Source: Lepus europaeus (Eukaryota > Chordata > Mammalia > Lagomorpha > Leporidae). Taken from it: a stretch of 64,000 nucleotides of DNA. This document shows positions 34,559-45,539 of this stretch, in pieces (the stretch's first letter is position 1; each line of letters begins with the position of its first letter). Made by a program: the position numbers and the translations under genes. The notes below the pieces were generated by a model. It had not been told where the DNA came from and did no database searches. It was given only the letters and a program-made list of their open reading frames with translations. The stretch lies in contig NC_084835.1 of assembly GCF_033115175.1 (NCBI RefSeq), positions 54,498,948 to 54,562,947 of the forward strand, written 5' to 3'.

Positions 34559-35202
34559 CTAAAGGCTTCCATAGCCTTGGCAACTCATGACTAGAGCCTA
34601 GGGAGATTACTGACGCCATAAACAAGAGTATCAAATTGTTAAATCAACAACAGGAGTCACTGTGTACTTATGTCTCATGTGGGATCTGTCCTTAATGTGT
34701 TGTCCAATGTGAAGTGATACTATAACTAGTACTAAAACAGTAGTTTTACACTTTGTGTGTCTGTGTGGGTGCAAACTGATGAAATCTTTACTTAGCATAT
34801 ACTGAATCGATCTGTATATAAAGATAATTGAAAATGAAAAAAAAAACTGGTGTTCAACTGGAAATTGCATACAAAATTAATCAATTTTTAAAAAATATCA
34901 TGTAGGATCTCTGTCTTTAATGTGCTGTACACTATTATTTAACTCTATAACTAGTACTCCAACAGTATTTTTTCACTTGTGTTGCTATGTGGGGGCAAAC
35001 TGTTGAAATCTTTACTTAATATATACTAAAATGATTTTCTGTATATAAAGAGAATTGAAAATGAATCTTGATGTGAATGGAAGGGGAGAGGGAGCGGGAA
35101 AGGGGAGGGTTGTGGGTGGGAGTGAAGTTATGGGGGGGAAGCCATTATAATCCATAAGCTGTACTTTGGAAATTTATATTCATTAAATAAAAGTTTTTAA
35201 AA
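34559..35202 (+). mobile_element. Rabbit-type L1 3'UTR insertion, doubled-module subtype
   Basis: Flanked by the perfect 14-bp repeat aaatctcaacagca (34,545-34,558 and 35,203-35,216). It contains two copies, about 225 bp apart, of the module running from gatctctgtccttaatgtg through ataactagtact to gtatataaagataattgaaaatg, then the G-rich stretch and ttcattaaataaaagtt tail. Confidence 0.93.
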
Positions 35203-35220
35203 AAATCTCAACAGCAAATA

Positions 35221-35240
35221 ACACACACACACACACACAC
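35221..35240 (+). repeat. (CA)n microsatellite
   Basis: Ten CA units directly beside the L1 target duplication. Confidence 0.85.
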
Positions 35241-35647
35241 CCCGCCTGTGACTGGTAAATATTTGTTCCCAGACTCTAGTGGACTTTCCCATCCTCTCAT
35301 CAGGATCCTATGTGCTTGGCCACACAAGGGTGAAGAGGCTGCATCTCGGTTCTTTTCCTGGCTCTTTGATCCTAAGTGTCTCTTCCTACCGAGACCACAG
35401 AGTTTCAGTTACTGTAGCTTTGAAGCAAGTCTTGAAATCAGGCAGAGTGATTTCTTCCACTTTCTTCTGCCAAAGAGCCTCCCATGATCTGTTACAGAAA
35501 AAAAATCATTTAATTGGGGGTCTTAGAATTCACATTCAGGGAACACAGATTATATTCCCTTAAGGAAGGATTTAGAGCATCCTTTTAAGGTAAAAGAGAA
35601 GTTTGAATGAATTACAAAAGTCCCTTTTTATGAATTCTAACTTGAAG

Positions 35648-35911
35648 GGCTGGCACTGTGGTGTAGCAGGTAACGCCTCTGCCTGCAGTGCTGGCATCCA
35701 TATGGGTACCAGTTTGAGTCCTGCCTACTCTACTTCTGTACCAGCTTCCTGATAATGTGCTTGGGAAAGCAGTGGAACATGGCCCAGGTTCTTGGGCCCA
35801 TGCACCCATATGGAAGACCCAGAAGAAGCTCCTGGCTCCTGGCTTCACATTGGCCCAGCTCTGGCCCTTGCAGCTATTTGGGGAATGAACCAGCAGGTGG
35901 AAAGGTAGAAG

Positions 35912-35965
<54 letters not shown>

Positions 35966-35985
35966 TGTGTAAAAAAAGAATGAAA
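35648..35985 (+). mobile_element. CSINE with (CT)n(GT)n tail expansion
   Basis: Sense CSINE whose CT block has grown to about 33 bases, followed by a GT run and an A-rich tail. Confidence 0.88.
35915..35970 (+). repeat. (CT)n(GT)n microsatellite
   Basis: Pure CT repeat passing directly into GT repeat within the CSINE 3' end. Confidence 0.92.
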
Positions 35986-35996
35986 AAGATTTATTT

Positions 35997-36472
35997 GTGT
36001 GTTAATTCAGACTTACCTCTAATAGTAGAGCTAGAAATGTGTCATGGGACTCAAAATCCCATTCAGTTGGCATATACCAATGTCATCTTACTAGTTAAAG
36101 TGATCAGTTTAAGTTCATAATTGATCATAAAGATAGGATTAAATGTTAAAGGGATCATATAAATAAGACTAGTGTCTGCTAATAATAACTGATAGAATTA
36201 AAAACTAGTATTCAAAGAGTACTTTATACTTTGTGTGTATGTGTGGGTGCAAACTGTTGAAATCTTTACTTAGTATATACTAAGTTGAACTTCTGCATAT
36301 AAAGATAATTGAAAAATCTCAGTGAAGAATGGGATGGGAGAGGGAGTAGGAGATGGGATGGTTTGCTGGTGGGAGGGAAGTTATGGGGGGGATAAGCTGC
36401 TATAATTCAGAAGTTGTACTTTGGAAAGTTATATTTATTATATAAATGTGTAAAAAATAAAAATAAAAACAA
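35997..36472 (+). mobile_element. Rabbit-type L1 3'UTR insertion with internal deletion
   Basis: Flanked by aaaaagatttattt (35,983-35,996 and 36,473-36,486), that is, inserted at the A/T-rich edge of the next CSINE. The upstream 3'UTR part jumps from gatagaattaaaa straight to the actagtattcaaa module, lacking several hundred bases present in the copy at 38,742-40,292. No coding. Confidence 0.8.
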
Positions 36473-36803
36473 AAAAAGATTTATTTAATTTATTTGAAAA
36501 TCAGATTTACACAGAGAGAGAAGGAGAGGCAGAGAGAGGGGGAGGTTTTCCTTTCACTTGTTCACTCCACAATTGGATGCAATGGCCGGGGCTGTGCCAG
36601 TCTGAAGCCAGGATCCAGGAGCTTCCTCTGGGTCTCCCATGTGGGTTCAGGGGCCCAAGTACTTGGGCCATCTTCCACTGCTTTTCCAGGCCATAGCAGA
36701 GAGCTGGATCGGAAGTGGAGCAGCCGGGACTCAAACTGGCACCCACATGGGATGCCAGCAGTGCAGGTGTAGGCTTTACCCGCCATGCCACAACGCCGGC
36801 CTG
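36473..36803 (-). mobile_element. CSINE, antisense
   Basis: aagatttatttaatttatttg tail, GA-rich body, gggactcaaactggcacc (reverse B-box area), and gccacaacgccggcc head. It predates the L1 on its left, which used its tail edge as target. Confidence 0.9.
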
Positions 36804-36914
36804 GAGGATAAGTTTACTTCTACAGCTCATTTCACAGACTAGCTTAGGGGAGTATATTCAATACAGTCCTCAGGATGTTCCTTCTCAGCAAATGGTTTTC
36901 TTTGTGAATCTGTG

Positions 36915-36919
36915 TGTGT

Positions 36920-36966
<47 letters not shown>

Positions 36967-37207
36967 GTCATCCACTGATGTGCACCCCAAATGCCAGCAA
37001 CAGTTAGTGCTAGGTTAGTGTGAAGCTGGGAGCTGGGAACTCAATCCAGGTCTCTCATATGGGTGACAGGAATTCAATTACAGGAGTTGCCTTCCAAGGT
37101 CTGCATTGTCAGGAAGCTCAAGTCAGTAGCCAGATTTGGGCAACAAACCCAGACACTTTGAATATATAATACAGCTATCTTAACTGCTTAGGCTAAATAT
37201 CTGTTAC
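36915..37207 (-). mobile_element. CSINE-related SINE, old, with GA expansion
   Basis: Diverged antisense body (atgccagcaacagttagtgc, ctcaatccaggtctctcatatggg, gctatcttaactgcttaggc). Confidence 0.65.
36921..36961 (+). repeat. (GA)n microsatellite
   Basis: About 20 GA units inside the old SINE. Confidence 0.92.
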
Positions 37208-37639
37208 CAGTGATATTATGATTTTTTTCTTTCTGTTTTCACATTTGCTGCTAGTTTATAGACGTAAAGTTAATTTTGTAGAATGGTTTTTATATCCTGC
37301 ACCCTTGTTAAACTCATCTAGTAATTCTAGCAGGGTTTTTTTGTAGATTGTTTTGGATTTTCAAAGTTGAAAATTTTGGTGTCTACAAATAAGGACAGTT
37401 TATTTCTTCCTTTTGTATACACGTTTTATTTTCTCTTCTTGCCTGACTGCACTCTCTGCAACTTCCGGTGCCCTGTTGGGTAAGAGCATTGAGAATGGAC
37501 ACTGTTGATCTGTTCCTGACCAGAACAGAAAAAGTTACACTTTTACAATTAAGTATTGAGTCAGCTGTAGGTTTTTGTGGGTGTTCTTTATTAAGCTGAG
37601 TTAAATCTTCATTAGTTTTGATTTGCTGTGTTTCCTTTT

Positions 37640-38235
37640 ACACTTTCCCTAGTGCCTTCTTCCAGTCTCCAAGACAGAGAAGAGGCAGTGGAGAGCCGTC
37701 GATGGCACAGCAGAGCTTCCCATATGACTGGCCCAGAGGAGCTGAGCAAGTCCCTGTACGAAAGGGCAGCTTCCTGGAAGGGACCCAGAGACTGCTCTGA
37801 GAGGGTGTCAGCGCTAGGAACTTTCCAGACCCAGTAGTGGAGGGTGCCTGCCCCCTTTTGGCTCACCTGAGCTGGATCTAGCCCAAGGATGACCCTGGGC
37901 CTGCAGGTGGCAGAAGCAAATTGGTAACCGTGGCCTTGATTCTCTGGGTTCAACTTCCCTCAGAGCCTGAGCACAGGTTCCACGTTCTCTGCCCCTCTGC
38001 AAAGATTGGAGCCCACCATGCTGGGAACCCTGTCTTGCGTGTGCCCTGACCCCTCCCGGGCACCCGCGCACCCCAGGCCCAGGGTGTCCCACTGGGTAGC
38101 TGCGAATGGCATCCCGGTGTTGAGCCAAGAACATGAAATGCCAGAACGGGACCTTGTACCCCACAGCCACCATGCGGCGGCCACTTGGGAACCTGAATTA
38201 AATCGTTTCCTAACCCAGTCAAAGCTTTGTAAATT
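37640..38235. other. GC-rich block of unknown origin inside old L1
   Basis: Much more GC-rich than its neighbours, with CpG-containing stretches (tcccgggcacccgcgcacccc). Minus-strand frames of 90-119 codons are open (37,612-37,953, 37,814-38,173, 37,950-38,222) and overlap in different frames. I recognise no protein family, no A-tail and no target duplication. It interrupts collinear antisense L1. Confidence 0.4.
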
Positions 38236-38450
38236 TTTTTCTTTAATCATGAACAGATGTTGGATTTTGTCAGACACGTTTTTTTTCTGTATAAGTTATT
38301 ATAATTATGTGACTTTTTATCTTTTCATTTGGTACATTACATTGATTTTAACTAGGCTTGCATCCCAGAGTTATTGCTGAAATATACTCCCTGAAATCTT
38401 ATTAAGAAATATGTCTAAACATGGAGGATATTGGTCTATAATCTTTCTTC

Positions 38451-38724
38451 TCTCTTTGGAGCTGGTATCCTGGGAGAAGTTTCAGCTTCAGGTGGGTGTC
38501 TTTAACAAGGACTCACAGTGCTAGGTGGTAATGCTATGCAGCATTGCAGTTCAGGGTTGTGCAAAAACAAGCATGAGCCTACATATTTTTAACAGGCAAG
38601 CAAAACATACATAGCATATAATGTCAAAGCTTATGTTAAATGTTAATGTTAAACTTAAACTTTAACCATGATAAATGTCTTTGTAAACAAGTTCTTGTGT
38701 GCTGGACACACATGTTTCTCAGAG
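38451..38724. other. Unrecognised sequence
   Basis: No gene or repeat family recognised. Confidence 0.35.
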
Positions 38725-38741
38725 AGGATACACATATTTTT

Positions 38742-40292
38742 TAATTAAACTTTTATTTAATGAATATAAATTTCCAAAGTACAGCTTATGGGTTACAATG
38801 GCTTCCCCCTTCCAAAATTTCCCTCCCACCCACAACCCTCCCCTTTCCCGCTCCCTCTCCCCTTCCAATCACATCATGATTCATTTTCAATTCTCTTTAT
38901 ATACAAAGATCAGTTTAGTATATATTAGGTAACGATTTCAACAGTTTGCCCCCATATAGCAACACAAAGTGAAAAAAAAATACTGTTGGAGTACTAGTTA
39001 TAGCATTAAATAAGAGTGTACAGGACATTAAAGACAGAGATCTTACATAATATATTTTTTTAAAAAATTAATTAATTTTCTATGCCATTTCCAATTTAAC
39101 ACCAGGTTTTTCCTTTTTTCATTTCCAATTATCTTTATATACAGAAGATCAATTCAGTATATAATTAGTAAAGATCTCATCAGTTTGTACCCATGCAGAA
39201 ACACAAAGTGTAAAAATACTGTTTCAGTACTAGTTATAGCATCACTGCACATTAGACAACACATTAGGGACAGATCCCACATGGGATGTAAGTACACAGT
39301 GACTCCTGTTGCTGACTTAACAATTTGACACTCCTGTTCATGGCGTCAGTAATCTCTCTAGGCTCTAGTCATGAGTTGCCAGGGCTATGGAAGCCTTTAG
39401 AGTTCGCTGACTTTGATCTTATTCCAATAGGGTTATAGTCAAAGTGGAAGTTCTCTCCTCCCTTCAGAGAAAGGTACCTCCTTCTTTGATGGCCCTGTTC
39501 TTTCCAAAACAATGAAACCCAGTCATTTGCAACAAGATGGAGGAATCTGGAAAACATCATGCTGAGTGAATTAAGCCAGTCCCAAAGAGACAAATATTTG
39601 TTTTCCCTGATCGGCGACAACTGAGCACCAAAGGGAAAACCTGTTGAAGTGATATGGACACTATAAGAAACAATGAACTGATCAGCTCTTGTCCTGACTC
39701 TAGATGTACAATGTAATACTTTATCCTTTTTAGTATTCGTTGTTGTTTTTGTTTTTGTTGTTCTAGTACTAGTGGTTGAACTCTGTAATTAACACACAAT
39801 TACTCTTAGGTGTTTAAATTTTAACTGAAAGGCGATCCCTGTTAAATTTCAGAGTGGAAAAAGAGAGGGAGGAGATGTACAATTTGGGACATGCACAATC
39901 AGACTTGCCGCAAATGGTGGAGTTAAAAATGTGCCAGGGGATTCCAATACAATCCCATCAAGGTGGCATGTACCAATGCCATCTCACTAGTCCAAGTGAT
40001 CAATTTCAGTTCACATTCGATGGCTCTGATAGGTCTAAGAGTCAAAGGGATCACACAAACAAGACAAGTGTCTGCTAATACTAACTGATAGAATCAAAAA
40101 GGGAGAGAAAGTTCCAACTTGGGAAGTGGGATACACAGCAGACTCATAGAATGGCAGACGTCCTAAACAGCACTCTGGCCTCAGAATCAGCCCTTAAGGC
40201 ATTTGGCTCTGGCTGAAGAGCCCATGAGAGTATTGTAGGCATGGAAATCCAAGAAACCATGGAAAAGAAAAAAAGAAGAAGACCTAAATGAA
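38742..40292 (-). mobile_element. Rabbit-type L1 insertion, twin-primed (5' inverted)
   Basis: Flanked by a perfect 17-bp repeat, aggatacacatattttt (38,725-38,741 and 40,293-40,309). The left half (to about 39,510) is the L1 3' end in reverse, with the doubled 3'UTR module. The right half is L1 in sense: the last ORF2 codons (gcaacaagatggaggaatctgg, agtgaattaagccag) and the start of the 3'UTR. The two halves overlap little, as expected when the 5' part is inverted during integration. A minus-strand ORF at 39,557-39,799 is an artefact. Confidence 0.93.
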
Positions 40293-40309
40293 AGGATACA
40301 CATATTTTT

Positions 40310-40933
40310 AAGAGCAGTCATGATGATGGTTCCAGTTTATTCCTTCACCAGCAAAACTTGAGGACCTTACACATGGTGGTACCCTCACCAATAATAAATA
40401 CTATTTTTTCTGGTACAAATTTTCTAATTTTATTATTTTCTTGGCTCATTTTCCAAAGGAAGATATTCTTTTCTTATTGATGATTATCAAGATGATCTTT
40501 TTTGGCAATATCTTAACTTTCACCAGCTATAATGCATTATCATTTAATACTTGGAATGTTTTCTTTTTACCACTCAGTATTTTGGCATGTCTACATTTAA
40601 ATAACTGTATTTATAATTTATAATAAAAAACTAAAATTAATAAAATATTCAAGAAAACCTGATTTAGTTCGAAAGTGCCTCTTTCCTTCAATTTACCCAG
40701 GCTTTTTTATTGGATAATTTATAATTTTCATACAGATGTAAAAATTGTCTAAATGCACCCCTTAAATTGTCACCTGGTATTAGTCATTCCATACATGTAT
40801 TACTATTTACTTATATTATTTTCTTGATTTGTTAGCCTTTGTTTATACTTCTGTGGATCTTTATTCTTCCTACATTTTACTTGTTGAATATGATGGTTGG
40901 TGATGATTTAAGCCTGTGACTATAGAGTGGATT
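40310..40933. other. Unrecognised AT-rich sequence
   Basis: No gene or repeat family recognised. Confidence 0.35.
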
Positions 40934-40949
40934 GAAATTATATCTTTGT

Positions 40950-41303
40950 GGCTGGTGCCATGGCTCAATAGACTAATCCTCCACCTGTGGCGCTGGCACA
41001 CCAGGTTCTAGTCCCGGTCGGGGTGCCAGATTCTGTCCCGGTTGCTCCTCTTCCAGGCCACCTCTCTGCTGAGGCCTGGGAGTGCAGTGGAGGATGGCCC
41101 AAGTCCTTGGGCCCTGCACCCGCATGGGAGACCAGGATAAGCACCTGGCTCCTGGCTTTGGATCAGCGCGGTGCGCCGGCTGCAACGCACTGGCCGCGGT
41201 GGCCATTGGAGGGTGAACCAATGGAAAAGGAATACCTTTCTTTCTCTCTCTCTCACTGTCCACTCTGCCTGTCCAAAAAAAAAGAAAGAAAGAAAGAAAG
41301 AAA
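40950..41303 (+). mobile_element. CSINE (young type), full-length
   Basis: Head gctggtgccatggctcaatagac, B box aggttctagtcccggtcgg, and a (GAAA)n tail. Flanked by gaaattatatctttgt / gaaattatgtctttgt (40,934-40,949 and 41,304-41,319). Confidence 0.95.
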
Positions 41304-41319
41304 GAAATTATGTCTTTGT

Positions 41320-41857
41320 AAAAAATTAAAAAGAAAGAAAGGAGGAGTTAGTGAGGGGGTAGAAGGGAAGAATGGTTATCTCAGAACTGTACCTATGAAA
41401 TATATTCTTTATATTAATAAAAACACACAAAAAATCTTGATTGCCATTCATCTATGAGCATTGTTTCATGAAACCAAATGAGAATTTCTTTGCAAGAACT
41501 TAATTCTAATCACGGTAGCACTCTCAGACAAAAATGAACTCTTCAACCAGGGACCCATAATTGAAACCACTTTTATCTTCCAGCCATAGCGTCTTCATAA
41601 ACAGGTAGACCTCTCTTAGTGCTCATCGAGCTCCACTATTTTAACTGAAACTCCTCTACAGGAGAATAATTTGCTTTTTCATATGGTCTTTCAAACATGG
41701 ATTTTTATAAATGGTACACAGCCTTTACTTCATGGGAAATAAATCTGCCCTCCAAATTTAGTTTAAATCAATCTGGGCCAAACATTAGAAAGTTAATTCT
41801 GTTTTTGTCAATACATCAAAACCTGAAAACAAATACACTAAAACCTCTCTCTCTGTC
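41320..41857. other. Unrecognised sequence
   Basis: No gene or repeat family recognised. Confidence 0.35.
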
Positions 41858-41859
41858 TA

Positions 41860-41890
<31 letters not shown>

Positions 41891-41892
41891 GT
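41858..41892 (+). repeat. (TA)n microsatellite
   Basis: TA repeats with single CA and GT interruptions. Confidence 0.9.
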
Positions 41893-42165
41893 GTGAAGAT
41901 TTTATTTACTTATTTGAGAGGCAGAGTTACATACAGAGAGAGAGAAAGACAGAGAGAAAGTCATCCATCCACTAGTTCACTCCCTAAGTGGCCACAATGG
42001 CTGGAGCTCCTGAAGACGGGAGCCAGGAGCTTCTTCCAGGTCACCCATGTGGGTGCAGGGGCCCAAGCACTTGGGCCATCTTCTACTGCATTCTCAGGCA
42101 CATTAGCAGGGAGCTGGACCAGAAGAGGAGCAACTGAGGCATGAACTGGCACCCTTTTCATATCT
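41893..42165 (-). mobile_element. CSINE, antisense, head missing
   Basis: aagattttatttacttatttg tail, GA-rich body, ccaggtcacccatgtggg, ending at caactgaggcatgaactggcaccc without the tRNA-like head. Confidence 0.85.
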
Positions 42166-42193
42166 CCCAACAAATCTTTCTAGGATATTTTTC

Positions 42194-43370
42194 TTTTTTT
42201 TCTTTTTTTTTAATTCTTAGTGATTTAATATGGTAATATGCATTGTGAAGATCTTTATGGGCATATATATGGAATATATTTTTTCTTGAATTTATTTAGA
42301 CTATTCTGACAGCATAATTTAGAACTAGTGCTTTGCCAACTGACGTAAAGAAATATACTATCATTTCTCTCTATATATCATTTATCTATCTAATATATTA
42401 TCTATCTAATATTTCTATCACATTTGATTTAATTTGAATTCAACCTGAACAATGACATAATTTTACATTTTCAGGTTTAATTCATTCTTAGCATATTTTC
42501 TTTTTTTTTAAAGCTTTTATTTAATGAATATAAATTTCCAAAGTACAGCTTATGGATTACAATGGCTTCCCCCCCATAACTTCACTCCCACCCACAACCC
42601 TCCCCTTTCCCGCTCCCTCTCCCCTTCCATTCACATCAAGATTCATTTTCAATTCTCTTTATATACAGAAAATCAGTTTAGTATATATTAAGTAAAGATT
42701 TCAACAGTCTGCCCCCTCATAGCAACACAAGTGAAAAAATACTGTTGGAGTACTAGTTATAGCATTAAATAACAGTGTACAGCACATTAAGGACGGAGAT
42801 CCTACATGATATTTTTTTAAAAATTGATTAATTTTCTATGCAATTTCCAATTTAATGCCAAGGTTTTTTTTTTTCATTTTCAATTTTCTTTATTTTCAGG
42901 AGATCGATTCAGTATATGCTAAGTAAAGATTTCATCCGTTTGCACCCACACAGAAACACAAAGTGTAAAAATACTGTTTCAGTACTAGTTATAGCATTAC
43001 TTCACATTGGGCAACCCATTAAGGGCAGATCCCACATGAGAAGTAAGTACACAGTGACTCCTGATGTTGATTTAACAATTTAACACTCTTGTTTATGGCA
43101 TCAGTAATTTCCCTAGGCTCTAGTCATGAGTTGCCGAGGCTATGGAAGCCTTTAGGGTTCACCGACTTTGATCTTATTCTGATAGGGTCATAGTCAAACT
43201 GGAAGTTCTCTCCTCCCTTCAGAGAAGGTACCTCCTTCTTTGATGGCCCCGTTCTTTCGACTGGGATCTCACTCGCTGAGATCTTTCATCTAGGTCTTCT
43301 TTATTATTTTTTTTCCCAAAGTGTCTTGGCCTTCCATGCCTAAAATACTCTCATGGGCTCTTCAGCTGGA
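42194..43370 (-). mobile_element. Rabbit-type L1 insertion with probable 3' transduction
   Basis: A perfect 13-bp repeat, taggatatttttc (42,181-42,193 and 43,371-43,383), bounds the block. On the minus strand the L1 3'UTR (doubled-module subtype, 43,370 to 42,510) ends in an A-rich run near 42,500. It is then followed by about 290 bp of unrelated AT-rich sequence and a second A-rich tail (42,194-42,211) touching the target repeat. An ATTAAA lies just upstream of that second tail. This is the structure of L1 read-through and 3' transduction. Confidence 0.85.
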
Positions 43371-43383
43371 TAGGATATTTTTC

Positions 43384-43736
43384 AGATTTCAAATCTTCCA
43401 CCTAAATCACACATCCTTCCAGCACTTCTCTCTGTGACCACCCTGGACACAGGCAACTGCGATAGACTACAGATTAGTTTCCCTAGTGCCCTGTCTGCTG
43501 TATCAGTTCAGTCCAATATAGGCCAAAAGATGATGCTTGTTTAAGAGAAAACCACAGGGAGAGGACGGGTCATGAATAAAGTCACCAGGTGGACTATGAA
43601 ATCCACAAGCAAAAAAAGTCTGCATCTGGTTGAGGAAACTTCCTATTCTGAGCTCATAACAGATTTTAATAAAAATAGATGTTGGATATTTTAAAATACA
43701 TTTCATGTCTACTGATATATACATACATATACACTT
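43384..43736. other. Unrecognised sequence
   Basis: No gene or repeat family recognised. Confidence 0.35.
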
Positions 43737-43754
43737 CTTGACAGAGGTATTTTC

Positions 43755-44100
43755 TTTTTTTTTTTTTTAACTTTTTGACAGGCGGAGTGGACAGTGAGAG
43801 AGAGAGACAGAGAGAAAGGTCTTCCTTTGCCGTTGGTTCACCCTCCAATGGCTGCCACGGTAGCGCGCTGCGGCCGGCGCACCGCGCTGTTCCGATGGCA
43901 GGAGCCAGGTGCTTCTCCTGGTCTCCCATGGGGTGCAGAGCCCAAGTACTTGGGCCATCCTCCACTGCACTCCCTGGCCACAGCAGAGAGCTGGCCTGGA
44001 AGAGGGGCAACCGGGACAGGATTGGTGCCCCGACCGGGACTAGAACCTGGTGTGCCGGCGCCGCAAGGCGGAGGATTAGCCTATTGAGCCGCGGCGCCGG
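43755..44100 (-). mobile_element. CSINE (young, GC-rich type), full-length
   Basis: From T-run and gacaggcggagtggacagtgag to gagccgcggcgccggc. A perfect 18-bp target repeat, cttgacagaggtattttc, flanks it (43,737-43,754 and 44,101-44,118). The intact duplication and CpG-rich body (gcgcgctgcggccggcgc) suggest a recent insertion. Confidence 0.96.
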
Positions 44101-44324
44101 CTTGACAGAGGTATTTTCAAGATGAATTTTATGTCAATGTAAATTATAAATTTATCCATATAGAAAATTGTTATTAATATGAGGAATTATGTTATTGGTT
44201 TTGAAATGTTAAGCCCACTTTGCATATCTGGGTTAAATTTAGTAACAACATATAACAATTTTTGTATGTTTTTAAATTAATTTCCCAACATTTAGAATTT
44301 CACAAAGATTAAAGAGTATAATTT

Positions 44325-44588
44325 CTTGGGGCCGGGGCTGTGGCATAGCAGGTAAGGCCACCACCCACAATGCCAGCAGCCCATGTGGGTACCGGTTTGA
44401 GTCTTGGCACCTGCATGAACAACCCAGAGGAGGCTCAGGTCTCCTGGCTTTGGATTGGCACAGCTCCAGCCCACGCGGCCAAATGGGAATTGAGCCAGCG
44501 GATGGAAGACATCTCTCTCTCTCTCTCTCTTTCTGCTTCTCCTTCTCTATTTAACTCTGACTTTCAGATAAATAAATAAATCTTTAAA
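44325..44588 (+). mobile_element. CSINE, internally deleted
   Basis: Head ggggccggggctgtggcatagc and complete tail gataaataaataaatc, but the middle of the body is missing between ggtttgagtcttgg and cacctgcatg. Flanked by the 14-bp repeat aaagagtataattt (44,311-44,324 and 44,589-44,602). Confidence 0.93.
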
Positions 44589-44773
44589 AAAGAGTATAAT
44601 TTGTTGTATTCTTTGCCTGTAACATGTTTATGATTTTTTTATAATACTGTACTCGTTAAGTGAACTTAGTATGTTCTTCAGTATTCTGGAATAGTTTGTA
44701 CATAATTGATTTTATTTTATCCTTAATAACTTATGAAATTCATTAGGATAGCCATTTGAAATTGGATTTTCAT

Positions 44774-45118
44774 GGCCGGCGCCACAGCTCACTAGGGTAA
44801 TCTTCTGCCTATGGAGCCAGTACTCCGGGTTCTATTCCCCATTGGGGTGCAGGTTCTGTCCCGGTTGCTCCTCTTCCAGTCCAGCTCTCTGCTGTGGCCC
44901 AGGAAGGCAGTGGAGAATGGCCCAAGTCCTTGGGCCCTGCACCTGCATGGGAGACCAGGAGGAAGCACCTGGTTCCTGGCTTTGGATTGGCACAGCGCGC
45001 TGGCAGTAGCGGCCACTTGGGGGATGAACCAATGGAAAGGAAGACCTTTCTCTCTGTCTCTCTCTCTAACTCTGCTGTCAAAAAAAAAAAAAGAAAAGAA
45101 AAGAAAAGGAAAGAAAAA
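44774..45118 (+). mobile_element. CSINE, full-length
   Basis: ggccggcgccacagctcactagg head to a (GAAAA)n tail. Flanked by the 16-bp repeat gaaattggattttcat (44,758-44,773 and 45,119-45,134). Confidence 0.95.
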
Positions 45119-45259
45119 GAAATTGGATTTTCATTTGTTGACAGGATGTTAAGTACAATGTTAATTTCTTTAATACAATAAGACTACCGAAATTATTTTT
45201 GAGTGAGCTTCGGATTAATCTTTCAAGTAGTTTGTTCATTTCATCTTTCTGTAAAATTT

Positions 45260-45490
45260 ATTTTTTTGCAGCCAGCGCGCTGTGCTGATCTGAAGACAGG
45301 AGCCAGGTACTTCCTCCTGGTCTCCAGGCCCAAGGACCTGGGCCATCCTCCACTGCACTCTGGGGCCACAGCAGAGAGCTGGACTGGAAGAGGGGCAACC
45401 AGGACAGAATCCAGCGCCCCAACTGGGACTAGAACCAGGGGTGCTGGCGCTGCAGCGGAGGATTAGTCTAGTGAGCCACAGCGCCGGCCA
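45260..45490 (-). mobile_element. CSINE, lacking its CT-rich 3' part
   Basis: After a short T-run the antisense body starts at gcagccagcgcgctg and runs to gccacagcgccggcc. The GA-rich region expected between tail and body is absent. Flanked by ctgtaaaattt (45,249-45,259 and 45,491-45,501), so it integrated in this shortened form or deleted internally later. Confidence 0.9.
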
Positions 45491-45539
45491 CTGTAAAATT
45501 TGTTGACATAAAGCTATTCACATGCTTTCTGATTACTTT

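Larger units (their letters stand above)
35270..38450 (-). mobile_element. Old LINE-1 ORF2 pieces, antisense, interrupted
   Basis: Pieces in collinear antisense order are visible at ~35,400-35,480 (tttcagttactgtagctttgaagc), 37,215-37,625 (tagtaattctagcagg, ctacaaataaggacag) and 38,240-38,450 (ctttaatcatgaacagatgttggattttg, aggcttgcatcccag). Between them lie SINEs, a rabbit-type L1 and a GC-rich block (37,640-38,235). Coding is destroyed. Confidence 0.65.

Noticed and set aside
36921-36961. CRISPR-like or other regular arrays among the short repeats
   Set aside because: They are simple GA, CT, CA and TA microsatellites without unique spacers, in a mammalian genome.
43755-44100. tRNA gene suggested by the tRNA-like B box in young CSINEs
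   Set aside because: The heads are tRNA-derived SINE promoters, with no foldable mature tRNA and a SINE body attached.
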